DNA of 42,482 bases. Source: Firmicutes bacterium UBA4881 (GTDB lineage Bacteria; Bacillota; DTU065). The DNA is taken from positions 1 to 42,482 of the forward strand of contig DHDH01000028.1 in assembly GCA_002399235.1 (NCBI GenBank), in the 5' to 3' direction. The translations under genes were made by a program, and so were the position numbers. The notes below the pieces were generated by a model. That model was given only the letters and a program-made list of their open reading frames with translations. It did not search any database and was not told where the DNA came from. Below are positions 1 to 10,000 of the stretch, piece after piece; position 1 is the first letter of the stretch; each line of letters starts with the position of its first letter.

Positions 1-1259
1 AAATCTCTTATTTCTTCTTTGGAGGTAGTAATATCTTTTCTATCAAAAAGGATCTTCCCTAATTGTGGAGTATAAAATCCCATTAATAAAGCAATAAATG
101 TACTTTTCCCTGACCCATTGGGTCCAACTAATGCTATTTTTTCACCCGGTTTTATTTTTAATGTTAAATTTTTAATTGCATATTTATCTTTACCAGGATA
201 AGTAAAGCTCACATTCTGAAATTCTATTACTGGTGGTTTTGTAGATAATAGGTTAAAAGATTCAATATTAGATTTCTCCTCAGATAATGTTTTCATGGTA
301 TACCATTCTTTTATACGCTCATAATTAACGGATAGGGTATTAGCTTTTTTCAAAATACCCAAGATATTTCCTTGAACACCTGTAATTGTTTGAATAAGAA
401 TAACTAATGAACCAATCATTGTTTTACCCAAATAAATATCCCGTATTATTAATAGTAAAGCGAATATAAAGAGGATATATCGCAATAAATGTAATCTTAT
501 TTGATACAACAAATACTTTTTTGATAGTTCTCTTTTTTGGTGCCATAATTTATTATTGATCTGATTCCATTTATCTATCAAGTAATCTCCTGTTTTAAAA
601 GTATGTATTTCCTTAATTGCTATCCTATTATTTATTAAACCATAAAGATAACTTGACATTCTTTGTTCTTTATATTGTTGTACTTTTTGCATGTACTCTG
701 TAACTCCATATTTCTTTACAAGGAAATAATAAGGAACAACACCAGCAATTAAAAGCGGAACAACATATTTATTAATCGAAAGAAATATTGCTGACATAGT
801 CCCAATAGAAATAACTGCACTAAGTAAATCAAAGAAACCAAGTGTTGTATCTAATATTAAATCACTAGCTTCCTTAGAGCGATTTATTAAGTTAAATGTT
901 ATAGGATTTTCTAGATGTTCAAAATCAATCAGCTTCATTTTGACCAAATACTCTTTATTAAGAGCATTTGATAGCTTTTCTTTGGTATTTCCCTTTAGTA
1001 AGTTATATATATAATTAAGTATTTCATATAAAAGACGTATACACAAATAAGCTAAAAATATTTTCCGAGCTAAAATTATATTAGCAGAATTAGTATTAAC
1101 CATAAGACTTATTTGATCTATAACATTTTTCTCAAGCCAAATATATAAAGCTGGTAAAGAGTTAACGAAAATCATTAGCAACAATAATAACCATAGAAAT
1201 GAGTTTAAATATTTGTGTAGTTGTTTAAATAGATTTAAGAAATTCCTTGGTCCTATCAT
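1..1259 (-). CDS. ABC exporter, membrane plus ATPase subunit (partial, runs off left edge)
   Basis: This is the first ~419 codons of an ABC exporter half-transporter. The N-terminal ~330 residues are hydrophobic with several membrane segments, followed by the start of a nucleotide-binding domain with Walker A GPNGSGKST near residue 380. The signature and Walker B motifs lie beyond the window. The start is ATG at 1259, preceded by GGGAGGG at 1268-1274. It begins only 2 bases after the stop of the upstream exporter gene, so the two are co-transcribed and probably form a heterodimer. Substrate inference: peptide export, based on similarity of its partner to lantibiotic/RiPP exporters and on the broken nucleotidyltransferase-like gene upstream. 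The family call is secure; the substrate is not. Confidence 0.85.
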   Translation of the reverse strand, partial: MIGPRNFLNLFKQLHKYLNSFLWLLLLLMIFVNSLPALYIWLEKNVIDQISLMVNTNSANIILARKIFLAYLCIRLLYEILNYIYNLLKGNTKEKLSNALNKEYLVKMKLIDFEHLENPITFNLINRSKEASDLILDTTLGFFDLLSAVISIGTMSAIFLSINKYVVPLLIAGVVPYYFLVKKYGVTEYMQKVQQYKEQRMSSYLYGLINNRIAIKEIHTFKTGDYLIDKWNQINNKLWHQKRELSKKYLLYQIRLHLLRYILFIFALLLIIRDIYLGKTMIGSLVILIQTITGVQGNILGILKKANTLSVNYERIKEWYTMKTLSEEKSNIESFNLLSTKPPVIEFQNVSFTYPGKDKYAIKNLTLKIKPGEKIALVGPNGSGKSTFIALLMGFYTPQLGKILFDRKDITTSKEEIRD

Positions 1260-1261
1260 TT

Positions 1262-3094
1262 TTAGAACCCTCCCTTGGAGATCAAGTCTAAATCGTACCA
1301 TTTTATTTGGTTTTCCCAAAGTCTTGCATATTCTTGATTTTTTGAAAGTAATTCATAATGTGACCCATCTTCTATGAGTTGCCCATCTTTAAGAACCCAT
1401 ATACGGTTAGCTAATCTTGATAGACCAAGCCTATGAGACACTATAAGAATAGTTTCGCCATGTAATTGTTCTTTAATTTGAACAAACTGCTCATATTCCG
1501 CTATTGGATCTAGGTTTGAAGTAGGTTCATCAAAAACCACAAACAATGGATTACCGACTAACCCCCGTGCTATTGCTAATTTTTGCCATTGCCCCCCTGA
1601 TAGTTCAACTCCAGAAATATCAAAAGAACGGCCTAAAATGGAATCCATCGAATCATTTAAATCATTTTTATAGATATCCTTTGCTCCTGCTTTATAAAGT
1701 GCTCTTTCTAGAACAGGATCTTCATTTAGATATTTCAAACACCCAAATCCAACATTTTCTCTAAGTTTCATTTCATAACGAACATAATCTTGAAAAACGC
1801 AACCAATATTTGATGTGTCTAATTTAAAATCACTTAATGGAATACCTTCTCTAAGAATTACACCATCGTCTGGTTCATAAAGACCAAGAAGGAGTTTGAT
1901 CAAAGTCGTTTTACCAGATCCGTTATAACCAACTAAAGCAATGATATCTCCCTGATTAATTTTAGCTGATACATGACATATATTTGGCTTATCACCCTTA
2001 TAGGAAAAAGAAACATCTTTTAATTCCATAAGAGGAATGTTTTTATTGGATCCTGAATTGTAATCAGTTATTAACCCTGTAGTTGATCGAAACGATTTTA
2101 TAGGTTCCCATTCTAAAAAATTTTGCAGTTCACTTGCCATTAGAACGGCTTCTACTATACCTGCTCCAACACTAGCCCATCGCTCTAATGAAGATTGTAT
2201 CATACCAAAAGCAACCCATATTGTTAATAGTTGTCCTAAAGATAATTCGCCATTAAACACATTAATTGCTACAAACAAGGTACTCAATCCCATAATCAAT
2301 AGACGGAGGCTAGACACCAGTATAAAAACTAAAGTCCATTTTTTTCTGACTTTGAAATGTGAGGCGTTTATTATTTCTGTTATTTTCTGCCATCTTTGTA
2401 TAAAGTAATCACCTAAGCCATATGCCCTAATTTCCATTGCATTATTTTTATCTGTTAATAAACTAGCGTAGTATGAACTCTTTCGCCTATTATATTCATT
2501 TTCTTTTTCTAAGTTATATTGTTGCTTACCATTTTGGGCTTGAATCCATATGTTTAACAAAGTGATCATTATTAATGCTAATAATCCTAATGGTGTAGCT
2601 CTTGCAACTATATAGCTAACACTTCCAATTTCGATTAAGGTACAAATAAATTCTACTGAACTCTGAAGAATAATCATAACTGGCCCATAATCAATAGCTT
2701 GGTTTGCTAAACTTAAGCGTTCTTGATACTCAGCAGAATCAAAAGCCAATATATTTGTATTTAACACTTTTGCGGCAATAATTTTCTTAAACTCTTGAAG
2801 AGTATTGTGTTGCATTTTCTGAAAGATAAATGGTGGCAAAGAATTATAAAAAGCTTGTATAAACATAAATAATGCATATAAAGTAATAGATACTATCGCT
2901 TTATCAAACACCATATAGCCTTTATTAATGAATAAGGTTATAGTATCAATAGTATTTTGTAATGCTATCAACATAAAAAAAGGCATCAACGCACCAATAA
3001 GACTTAAAAATGTCCATACTAATAAATCACTAGAGCATTTAGTCCATGAAACTTTTAAAAGCCAAAGTATATTTTTTAATTGTTTTTTAAGCAT
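1262..3094 (-). CDS. ABC exporter, fused membrane and ATPase domains, peptide-export type
   Basis: A 610-residue half-transporter. Membrane segments fill residues ~20-320. The nucleotide-binding domain has Walker A GYNGSGKTT near 387-395, signature LSGGQWQK near 498, Walker B FVVFDEPTSNLD and the switch His in SHRLG. The Trp in LSGGQWQ is common in NisT/SpaT-type lantibiotic exporters and in ABC proteins of other RiPP clusters (family knowledge). All ATPase residues are intact, so it should be active. The C-terminal tail goes a little past the usual end. It is followed after 2 bases by a second exporter gene, which suggests a heterodimer. Upstream lie only a short unidentified ORF and a broken nucleotidyltransferase-like gene, so the biosynthetic part of the cluster is decayed or lies to the left of the window. 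Confidence 0.9.
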   Translation of the reverse strand: MLKKQLKNILWLLKVSWTKCSSDLLVWTFLSLIGALMPFFMLIALQNTIDTITLFINKGYMVFDKAIVSITLYALFMFIQAFYNSLPPFIFQKMQHNTLQEFKKIIAAKVLNTNILAFDSAEYQERLSLANQAIDYGPVMIILQSSVEFICTLIEIGSVSYIVARATPLGLLALIMITLLNIWIQAQNGKQQYNLEKENEYNRRKSSYYASLLTDKNNAMEIRAYGLGDYFIQRWQKITEIINASHFKVRKKWTLVFILVSSLRLLIMGLSTLFVAINVFNGELSLGQLLTIWVAFGMIQSSLERWASVGAGIVEAVLMASELQNFLEWEPIKSFRSTTGLITDYNSGSNKNIPLMELKDVSFSYKGDKPNICHVSAKINQGDIIALVGYNGSGKTTLIKLLLGLYEPDDGVILREGIPLSDFKLDTSNIGCVFQDYVRYEMKLRENVGFGCLKYLNEDPVLERALYKAGAKDIYKNDLNDSMDSILGRSFDISGVELSGGQWQKLAIARGLVGNPLFVVFDEPTSNLDPIAEYEQFVQIKEQLHGETILIVSHRLGLSRLANRIWVLKDGQLIEDGSHYELLSKNQEYARLWENQIKWYDLDLISKGGF

Positions 3095-3160
3095 TTTTTG
3101 TTTCTTTCATCCTTCTTTTTTCTATCAGCATTAAACATTGTTTTGAAACAATTTTTCTTC

Positions 3161-3301
3161 TTAGATTACAATTACCATCAGTTTCGTATATTTGCTGATT
3201 TTTAATAGTTGATTAGCATTTAACTGGATTGTTCTGTTTATAATTTTGTCCCACGTACCTCCTTTATCAATAATGTATTTTGTTAAGATGCATGTATCCA
3301 T
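3161..3301 (-). CDS. Short unidentified ORF (46 residues), possibly a fragment
   Basis: Open frame of 46 codons from ATG at 3301, ending 66 bases before the exporter gene. The product has one Cys near the N-terminus, a GGTWD patch in the middle and a hydrophobic C-terminal end. No good ribosome binding site sits before its ATG, but a perfect AAAGGAGGT lies inside it near 3254-3262 with no useful ORF following. It could be a precursor peptide, the tail of the decayed nucleotidyltransferase gene just upstream, or chance. I do not recognise it. Confidence 0.2.
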   Translation of the reverse strand: MDTCILTKYIIDKGGTWDKIINRTIQLNANQLLKISKYTKLMVIVI

Positions 3302-3309
3302 AATATTTC

Positions 3310-3598
3310 TTAAGAACAAAACCCTTTTAAAACTATAGGTTCTATACCTTTTTTATTTAATCTTTGGCACAGTTCTATAAGATTCTCTTTCATTAGCTTA
3401 TTCCTTATCGTTGTAAAAGCTTTTACTTTTTTATTCTTTTGTTGTTTTTAGACTAATAGATGCAAGAAAAGGGCCTACACCATGTTTGATAGCTAGTTCA
3501 ATACATTTATCACTCAATTTGTTTAGATATTTTTTTCCTGATAGACCAATTTTCAAGGCATTTGTAAGCTCTTCCACATACTCGATATGGTTTTTCAC
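3310..3598 (-). pseudogene. Broken nucleotidyltransferase-family gene (PF14907-like, RiPP-cluster type)
   Basis: A GTG at 3598 with AAGGTGAG upstream starts a 55-codon frame that ends at 3431. It contains LAIKHGVGPFLASI, like the N-terminal helices of the uncharacterised nucleotidyltransferase family PF14907. In a neighbouring frame, just past an A-rich stretch near 3430-3450, the text continues with a helical segment and then KKGIEPIVLKG, which resembles the 'gIp.vllKG' motif of the same family. That frame stops at 3310. A slip in the A-run would join the two parts. The catalytic half is missing. In Bacillota, members of this family are frequent accessory genes of lasso-peptide clusters, which fits the peptide-type ABC exporters immediately downstream. 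The assignment rests on two short motifs. Confidence 0.5.
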
Positions 3599-3659
3599 AC
3601 GTTCTCACCTTCTAATTTATGATATTGTAGCTCATATGCCCCTCAAAGAATTTGAGTGA

Positions 3660-4516
3660 GAGAAAGAGCTGGTGAAGAGACAACCGCCTGTCTTTGTTTT
3701 TGCTGCTGCCGCTAGTAATACTGAAATGTTTAACCTAGCAAGTGACTAAACGCCATGCATAATACGTCTTTCTGAAACCTTTACTTTAGCTCACACAGCA
3801 ATAGAAAGAGCCTGGAAAACAGGGTTTACGAAACTTGGCCAAATAGCGGCTAATGCTAAGAAAAATACCTTGGAGTATAGCATTGTAACATTTTCAGATT
3901 TTGAGTTAGCTTCAGGTCTCTGGCGAGTAATAGTTGTTCATTCTACCGGACTCGAAAACGAAAAGAAGAAAATTCTAGAACGCAAAATAGCAAGCCAACA
4001 TGAAAAGATAACCAAAGCAGCTATAAAGTTAACTTCTAAGGTCTTCAAGTATCAGGAAACTGCTCAAACAGTACAGGATACTTTTATTAAAGCTCACCTC
4101 CAAAAGGAGATGTTTTTTGATTATAACTGAGGTTATAGAGAAGTATGCTACTTCCGGAAGACCTATTGCCTATACACCGAAGGTCAAAGCTACTTCTTAT
4201 CGTGTTGTCTTTGAGTTGCTTAATCCCAATCAAATGATCTGTGAAAGATGGCTACAACATGAATCCTGCTTTATCTTAGTTAGCAATATCCCAGAAAGTG
4301 GTGCTACAGGAGAAGACATCCTAAAAACTTATAAAAACAATGGAAGGTAGTGAATATCTTTCGTTTCATAAAACAACCAGTGCACTTCATGATGAATGGC
4401 TAGAAAAGCCATTCCGTATTAAAGGCTTTCAATTTATTGTTGGAGTAGCAACCTTAATTGCCTCCTTAATTGTCTATAGTCTAAACTATACCTTAGCAGG
4501 TAATAAACCTTTTTAG
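3660..4516 (+). pseudogene. Degraded IS1634-like transposase (IS4 superfamily)
   Basis: Pieces of one transposase lie in order on the plus strand. The first frame runs from about 3660 to 4130 with an in-frame TAA at 3747; it holds PCIIRLSETF and LWRVIVVHSTGLENEKKK, typical of IS1634 transposases. The next piece is 4117-4350, with SYRVVFELL and ESCFILVSNIPESG. The last is 4340-4516, with EKPFRIKGFQFIVG followed by a hydrophobic run, matching the usual C-terminal 'KKPERIEALG..LLALLVYSL' region. There is at least one nonsense codon and two frameshifts, and the N-terminal half is missing. It cannot make an active transposase. No terminal inverted repeats could be assigned. Confidence 0.75.
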
Positions 4517-4532
4517 TTTCGTTAGGCGATGA

Positions 4533-4865
4533 AAATGTTTTAAAATCTACAGTGGATGTTATTCAAAAAAAGCCAAGAAAGACAAAGAGTTAGAACTCTG
4601 GCAAGAAGATTTAGAGTCACAACCAAATTACATTAGAACAAGCTCCAGAAAGGTTATTCCCAGAGCTACTTTTAACATTGTAAGGGAGCTCCTAGAGAAC
4701 ACCATAGTAAAACAGAAAAAAACTGAAGCTGGATTGGTAAACCTATTTCATTCAAATACTGTATTTGCACTAGTTGCGGTATTACTTAACATTGGTTTTG
4801 ATCCAAAAATTTACGTTGAACCGTATAATGACGAATTCGACTTTTGGAAAAACCAACAAGAATAA
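4533..4865 (+). pseudogene. Unidentified coding remnant
   Basis: An open frame of about 110 codons without an obvious start, readable from 4533 to a TAA at 4863-4865. The credible part begins near the A-run at ~4565 and contains LELWQEDLESQPNYIR and GFDPKIYVEPYNDEFDFWK. A second frame just upstream (from about 4527) reads GDENVLKSTVDVIQKK and would join it through a one-base slip in the A-run at 4565-4571. The amino-acid composition looks like a real soluble protein, not noise. I do not recognise the family. It lies between two transposase remnants, so it may be a passenger or a piece of a gene hit by transposition. Confidence 0.35.
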
Positions 4866-5763
4866 TTCAACAGAGCACTTTTTTAACTACCGGAAGATGG
4901 GCCATAGAACTGGGCTTTGAGGTTTTTTTACTTTCAAAAGATTAGCGTAATTTTGTTTTAAGAATAGATACAAAAGAATATATCAATAAGAGCCAGTGTT
5001 GAAAGTAGAATATTAGGACTAAAAGTCGGGCAACGAATGTCTGAGCTCTGAATAAGAGGACTTGAGAAAGCCGTTATTATATCAGATTTTATGTATTGGC
5101 TGTAAACGAAAATTTTTTTGTAGAGGGATTAAGGGACTAATAAAAAACAATAAACCTCTATACCAAGGGCGAAGTGCGTCCATTTTAACAAGTTATCTGA
5201 AATGAATTATTGATTTCTGTCAGTCATCTGATTAGTAGAGTGAACAATGTAAGGTATTTTCCCCACTAAAAAAACAAGTTTAGTCCCAAATAATGATTCA
5301 TTTTATATTGCATAAAAGTGCATGCAAAGTTGTTAAGAGAAGTTACTTACCTGTTTTTGCAGTGGAATCATATAAGCAGCATGCTAATATAGTAAACTTT
5401 ATTAATATAATATTTGTACAATCCTCTAATAGCTCTCTTACGAGATAATATGACCTTCACTACATGTATAAGTTGTGCAATTTGTTTTTTGGTGTTTGCT
5501 ATATTTGCTTATATACTAGTTTGTTACTCATATTTTTAATTTGCTGCACTATTCTTTTATTTTATTGTTTCTGTTTTAGATTTTTAAATCCTTCTTTATG
5601 AGCAATTTTTTTAGCTTTCTACAAGAAACCCATCTATGATTTCACTGCAAAAAGTCCACTTCTGTTCTGAATTTAATGGATTATGCACTGCTTTAGCAGA
5701 AATATACAGTAGATAATAAACTGGGAGGGAGCTTGAGAGAACAAAAAGCATCTCAATAAATCA
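4866..5763. other. Gene-free degenerate stretch
   Basis: About 900 bases with stops in all frames at short distance and no recognisable gene, RNA or clear terminator. A short readable piece follows directly after 4866 (TTGRWAIELGFEVFLLSKD in one frame, then a stop). It may be more of the same decayed material, but I cannot name it. The rest is AT-rich and uninformative. Confidence 0.5.
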
Positions 5764-5919
5764 ATGTTCTGTACAATCGATAGTATGGATCCTCGTTATG
5801 CTAAAGAGATAGAAGATGGCTGGGCTGAGCTTTTTTATAAACATGTCTTCTACATGATAGATGAAAAAAGGTCAATTGAAAAAGTAATTGCTACTTTGCA
5901 AGACTTATTTCTACCATAA
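5764..5919 (+). pseudogene. IS1182-like transposase, N-terminal fragment
   Basis: A 51-codon frame starting at ATG 5764. DPRYAKEIEDGWAELFYKH followed by VFYMIDEKR resembles the N-terminus of a group of DDE transposases annotated as IS1182-like in Clostridia, where the text continues with an Arg-Pro-Asn-rich segment. Here the similarity stops at MIDEKR, and the next expected segment appears 400 bases further on, at 6330. The fragment and that second part are therefore most likely one transposase split by later insertion or deletion. The family name is a best match from memory. Confidence 0.6.
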
Positions 5920-6133
5920 ACCATAATAAAACCAAATGCTGATAAGAAGTTACTTTATAGTAGCATTTTGGAGTAGTATTTTTCATAATTAAGGCGAAAT
6001 TAGGCGGATTTTATCTATTTTTGGCCACTAGAACCAGAGTTCATAATAAACTAATTTTTTTGTAAATGTTATTTCAACCCCTATGAGCCTTTATAATGGC
6101 CTATTCAGAGTAGATAATCCTGCCTAGTTGTGC

Positions 6134-6329
6134 TTATCTTTTTAACAAAGCTGGACGTAGAGTAATTTTTGCATCAGGAATGTGGTTTACATCAAATTTT
6201 TCCGGGATTTCTTCTTCTATAAGAATTGATGTGACTCATCATAAGGTTTATCTCTTCTTGTGTGAATGAATCAAAGCTGTTTCCTCTTAGCACTATTCTG
6301 CTAATGAACTCATGATTGTTTTCTAATGA
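6134..6329 (-). pseudogene. IS30-like transposase, C-terminal fragment
   Basis: Read on the minus strand, one frame gives GSLENNHEFISRIVLRGN, then SFDSFTQEEINLMMSHINSY, then a stop; a second frame gives IPEKFDVNHIPDAKITLRP ending at TAA 6134-6136. This is the pattern of the C-terminal end of IS30-family transposases in Gram-positive bacteria ('GS.ENNH..IR..lPKG.sFd.ltq..i..m..HINsy.R', then 'e.fgv..Ip...i.L.P.Ll'). At least one frameshift is present and the catalytic part is missing. It sits between the two halves of the IS1182-like transposase and points the other way. Confidence 0.65.
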
Positions 6330-6910
6330 ACCCCAAATATCTTAGCAAGCTTAGAGATAATCAAACACCATTGGAACTATACTGATGAACAGCTTTTTAG
6401 AACTATACGTTCTGATTATGAAGTTAACTTTGCCCTTGGTATACGGGAGCTAGGTTCTTATTATATTGCAGATCGCACTGTTTACGATTTTAGAGAAAAA
6501 CTTATAAGTTACGCTTTAGAAAATCCAGAAAAGGGTTCATTAATATTTGACCTTTTTCAACATCTGACAGCCAATTTCATCGATACACTAGGTATTAATA
6601 GCAGTGATATTCGTATGGACTCAACCTTGATAGAGCCTAACATTAAGAAAGCTGGCCGTTTAGCTCTAGTCTTTGACGTACTTTCTTTAGCACTTAAAGT
6701 CATCCCTAAAATAAGACTATCTCAATCTCTTCAAATATTGTATTTACCAATAGTACTGGATCTCAGACCGACCCGAGCAAGATACCTTTCTCTGAGTTTA
6801 GTGTAGACACAGAGAATAAAGAAGTCTTAAGCTGTCCATCTGATCAAAAGCCCACATTTTACTCCTTTACCGACGAGGTCTACTCATTAAGGTTTGAATG
6901 GTACGGATAG
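6330..6910 (+). pseudogene. IS1182-like transposase, central fragment
   Basis: The frame from 6330 reads TPNILASLEIIKHHWNYTDE, then NFALGIRELG, TVYDFREKL and DIRMDSTLIEPNIKKAGRL, which carries the conserved Met-Asp-Ser-Thr motif with a catalytic Asp of this transposase group. The frame shifts near 6740. The continuation DPSKIPFSEFSVDTENKEV, then LSCPSDQKPTFYSF, corresponds to the following 'sdF.fd......CP.gh.p' segment and stops at 6908-6910. The remainder, with the last acidic residue, is absent. Together with the fragment at 5764 this was one element. Confidence 0.7.
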
Positions 6911-7056
6911 AATTTAAAGTTATACAGGCTCATGTAGCAAGGTTTTGCAAAACATTCCATATCACGAGGAATAATTTACCAGTCCTCAACAAACTAAAAT
7001 TAGCCCTTTTTAGGAGCTTATATTGTGCCAAGCAAGCCAAAATATTTTCTTTCATT

Positions 7057-10000
7057 TTATACTTTTCTGATCTGAGACCCTTTCCCAGACGTAGTAGCAG
7101 GAACAACATCCACTTGACGCATAATCCGTGCTTTAAGTTCAGGTACATGGCTAATGATACCTACAGCTAAATTCTCAGTCTTTAATCTCTCTAAAGCATC
7201 AATAACTACCTCTAATAACTCTTGATCTAAAGTTCCAAAGCCTTCGTCTAAAAAGAAAAACTGTAACGGATAGCGTCCTCTCAGTTGAATCTGCATCGAT
7301 AATGCTAAAGCTAGAGCTAAAGAAGCTAAAAATGTCTCTCCACCTGAAAGACTAGAAACACTTCGGTAACCACCACCATTATAGAAATCGCGAATAACAA
7401 AGTTATTTTCCGAATCGATCTCAAGAGCATAACGTCCTCTTGAGAGGTGACCTAGCTTTACTGAGGCATTACGACAGATAACCTGTAGTTGCTCTCTAGC
7501 GACAAACTCTAAAAAGGCTCCATTTTTCAGAACATCAGCAAGCCTTTTATATCGATTTTCTTCAACTGTTAAATTTTTAATAGCTTCATTAACTTCGTTA
7601 GCTTTTTGTATTTTCGAGGTTAAATCAGTTATCAAATGCTCTAAGCTACCTTTTTGTTTGTTAGCTTCACCGATCTTACTTTCGGTTTCCTCTTGTTGTT
7701 TTTTAACCTGCAGATAGTCTTCCTTAGTTATTTTATTGCCTACACAAACAGCTTCTAGCCGTGTAATATTCTGCCTATATTCATTCTCTTTTTTCTCATA
7801 CTCGCTAACTTGTTTTATAAATCTCTCTTTGTCTACTAGTAAGGCAAACAATTCTTCGAGACTTTTTACATCATCTATGCTGCTAACTTGCATCTTTTCA
7901 TTAAACGTATCTAAAGCAGAATTTAACGCTTCTTGCCGTTCATTTCTGAGACCTTTATTCACTTCTAAGCTTCTATCTGCTTCTTCGTATTGTTTCTTTA
8001 TATTCAGTACAGTCTGTTCTGCTTTGGCAACATTTTCTCGTAGCTTACTTAATTCTTTTTCTTTTTCTTCTTTTAACGCACCAGGCTCTGCATCCTGGCA
8101 GATACTTTGCAGATTAATAATCTTCTTTTTCATAGATTCTTCTAAGTTCATGGCCTCCAGACTTTTACTTAATTTAGCATTATTTAAGCTCTGGAAGCTC
8201 TCACTTATTTCATTTAGTTCTAAGCGCAATTTCCCTAGCAACTTTTCTTTAGCTTGAAGTGAATTGTTTAAAGTTTGGTTTAAGCGATCTTTTCTAGATA
8301 TCTCTACCTTTTGTTCATTTAAAACCGTTTCAAAGTCGTTACCCAAAGAAGCCTCGAGGCGAGCTTTAATATCGTCTCTCTCGAGAATTAACGCACTTTC
8401 CTTTTCTCTATAGCCTTCTTGTTGAGTTTTATACGCTTCAATCTTGCTTTCACACTGTGCTCTCTCTTTGTTATTTTCTGTTTGTTCTTTTAGAAGGTTA
8501 TTTAGTGTTTTTTGCCATCTACTATAGTCATTCTTTAACACAGTTAGAGTTCTTCTGATGTCTTCCAAACTTGCAGTGCTATTTACCTTGCCTGCTACAG
8601 CGACTTCCATTTGAGGTAGTTTTTGATCTGTGGGAATAAGTAGGCCATTAGTTAATTGATCCAGAAAACTTTCTAATTCTAAAGCTATACCTTGTGCTTC
8701 TTTTAACTCTTTCTCTGGACTAGATAAAGATAAATGGATTTCTTCATGTAAGCCTCTAAATACACCACCACAGACAGGGCATGGATCACCACTTTTAAGT
8801 GAATTAGCAATAGTCTTAGCTAACTCATGCGTTTCTTGGGCTTTTTTCTCTTTTTCATACTCTGCTAAGGCTTTTATTAATTGCTCTACCATTAAGGCTA
8901 CGTTTTCTATTAACTGCTTTAGAGTAATAACAGCTACTTCTTTCTCCTTAGCTATAGAGGCGTAACTACCTAGAATTATGGTAGCATTATTATTTACATT
9001 TTCTAAATTGGTTGTTTCCTCTTGAATCTTCTCGTCTAAATTTGCCAGTGATTGTTTTTCCTTTTTAATGGTTTTTACTTTTTCCTTATATTGCTCTAGT
9101 AAAAAGTCAGCTCGGTGAATTTCTTCTCTATGACTAGGATCTACTTGATTATCTATAATCTGGTTGGTAATATCCTTGCGTTGAGTTTCCAGGGTATTAG
9201 TTTCTTCTTTCTTTTGCGTTAGAGTTAAATTAAGTTCTTCTTCTTTTGATTTAATCTCGTTAAGTTCTTTTAAGAGATTAGTTAGATATCTTTTATCTGT
9301 AGCTATCTCATTAGCTATTTCTACTGCTTCAGCTAACTTTTGGATCTCTAAAACCAAGTTAGGTTCTTGGTTCTCTTTTTCATTACATAATATTTTATAA
9401 TTAGTTTCTGCCTGCTCTAATTCTGGTTTTAATTTAGCTACTTCTTCTCCACACTCTAAAACAATTGCTTCAACCAAACCTAGGGCTTTCCTAGCTGAGG
9501 TTAGGTTAACATAATAAGGTTTAATCACTAGAGCTTCTTCTAAGGAGGTAAGTAAGGCTTTTAAGCTACTTATCTCACTAGCTTGTTTTTGATGTTCACT
9601 TAGTGCTGTTTTATAAGTATCTAGCTCTAAGAAATCATCGGCTAGTTTTTTATAATCGTTAACTTTGGTTTTTAACTTTTCATTGACACTAACTAATCCA
9701 GCTAAATCAGTTTGCAAATTTTCGTATAATAACTTGGATTCTGCTAATTTTTCTTCAGATACCTCACCTAATCCATCAAGAAGAGCTCGCTTTTCACCTA
9801 GCTCTTTACCGATTTTCTCTGCACCTTTTTTTACTTGTTGGTTTAAGGCTGTACCATAGATCTCTAAGCCAAAGATCCGTTCGAACATTTGTCTTTTGTC
9901 TCTTCCTGGTAAGGTAAGAAATTCAGCGAACTTACCTTGGGGCAGCACAACAGCTCTAGTAAAATCATCCCAATCAAGTCCTAAAATATCTTCGACTTTT

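Noticed and set aside
4340..4516. A separate small membrane protein of 58 residues
   Set aside because: The text matches the C-terminal end of IS1634-like transposases and follows the other pieces in order, so it is part of the pseudogene.
7736..8257. 173-codon open frame on the plus strand inside sbcC
   Set aside because: It lies opposite the coiled-coil part of sbcC. Its Ser/Phe/Leu-rich product is the usual mirror of Glu/Lys/Leu-rich helices, and there is no ribosome binding site.
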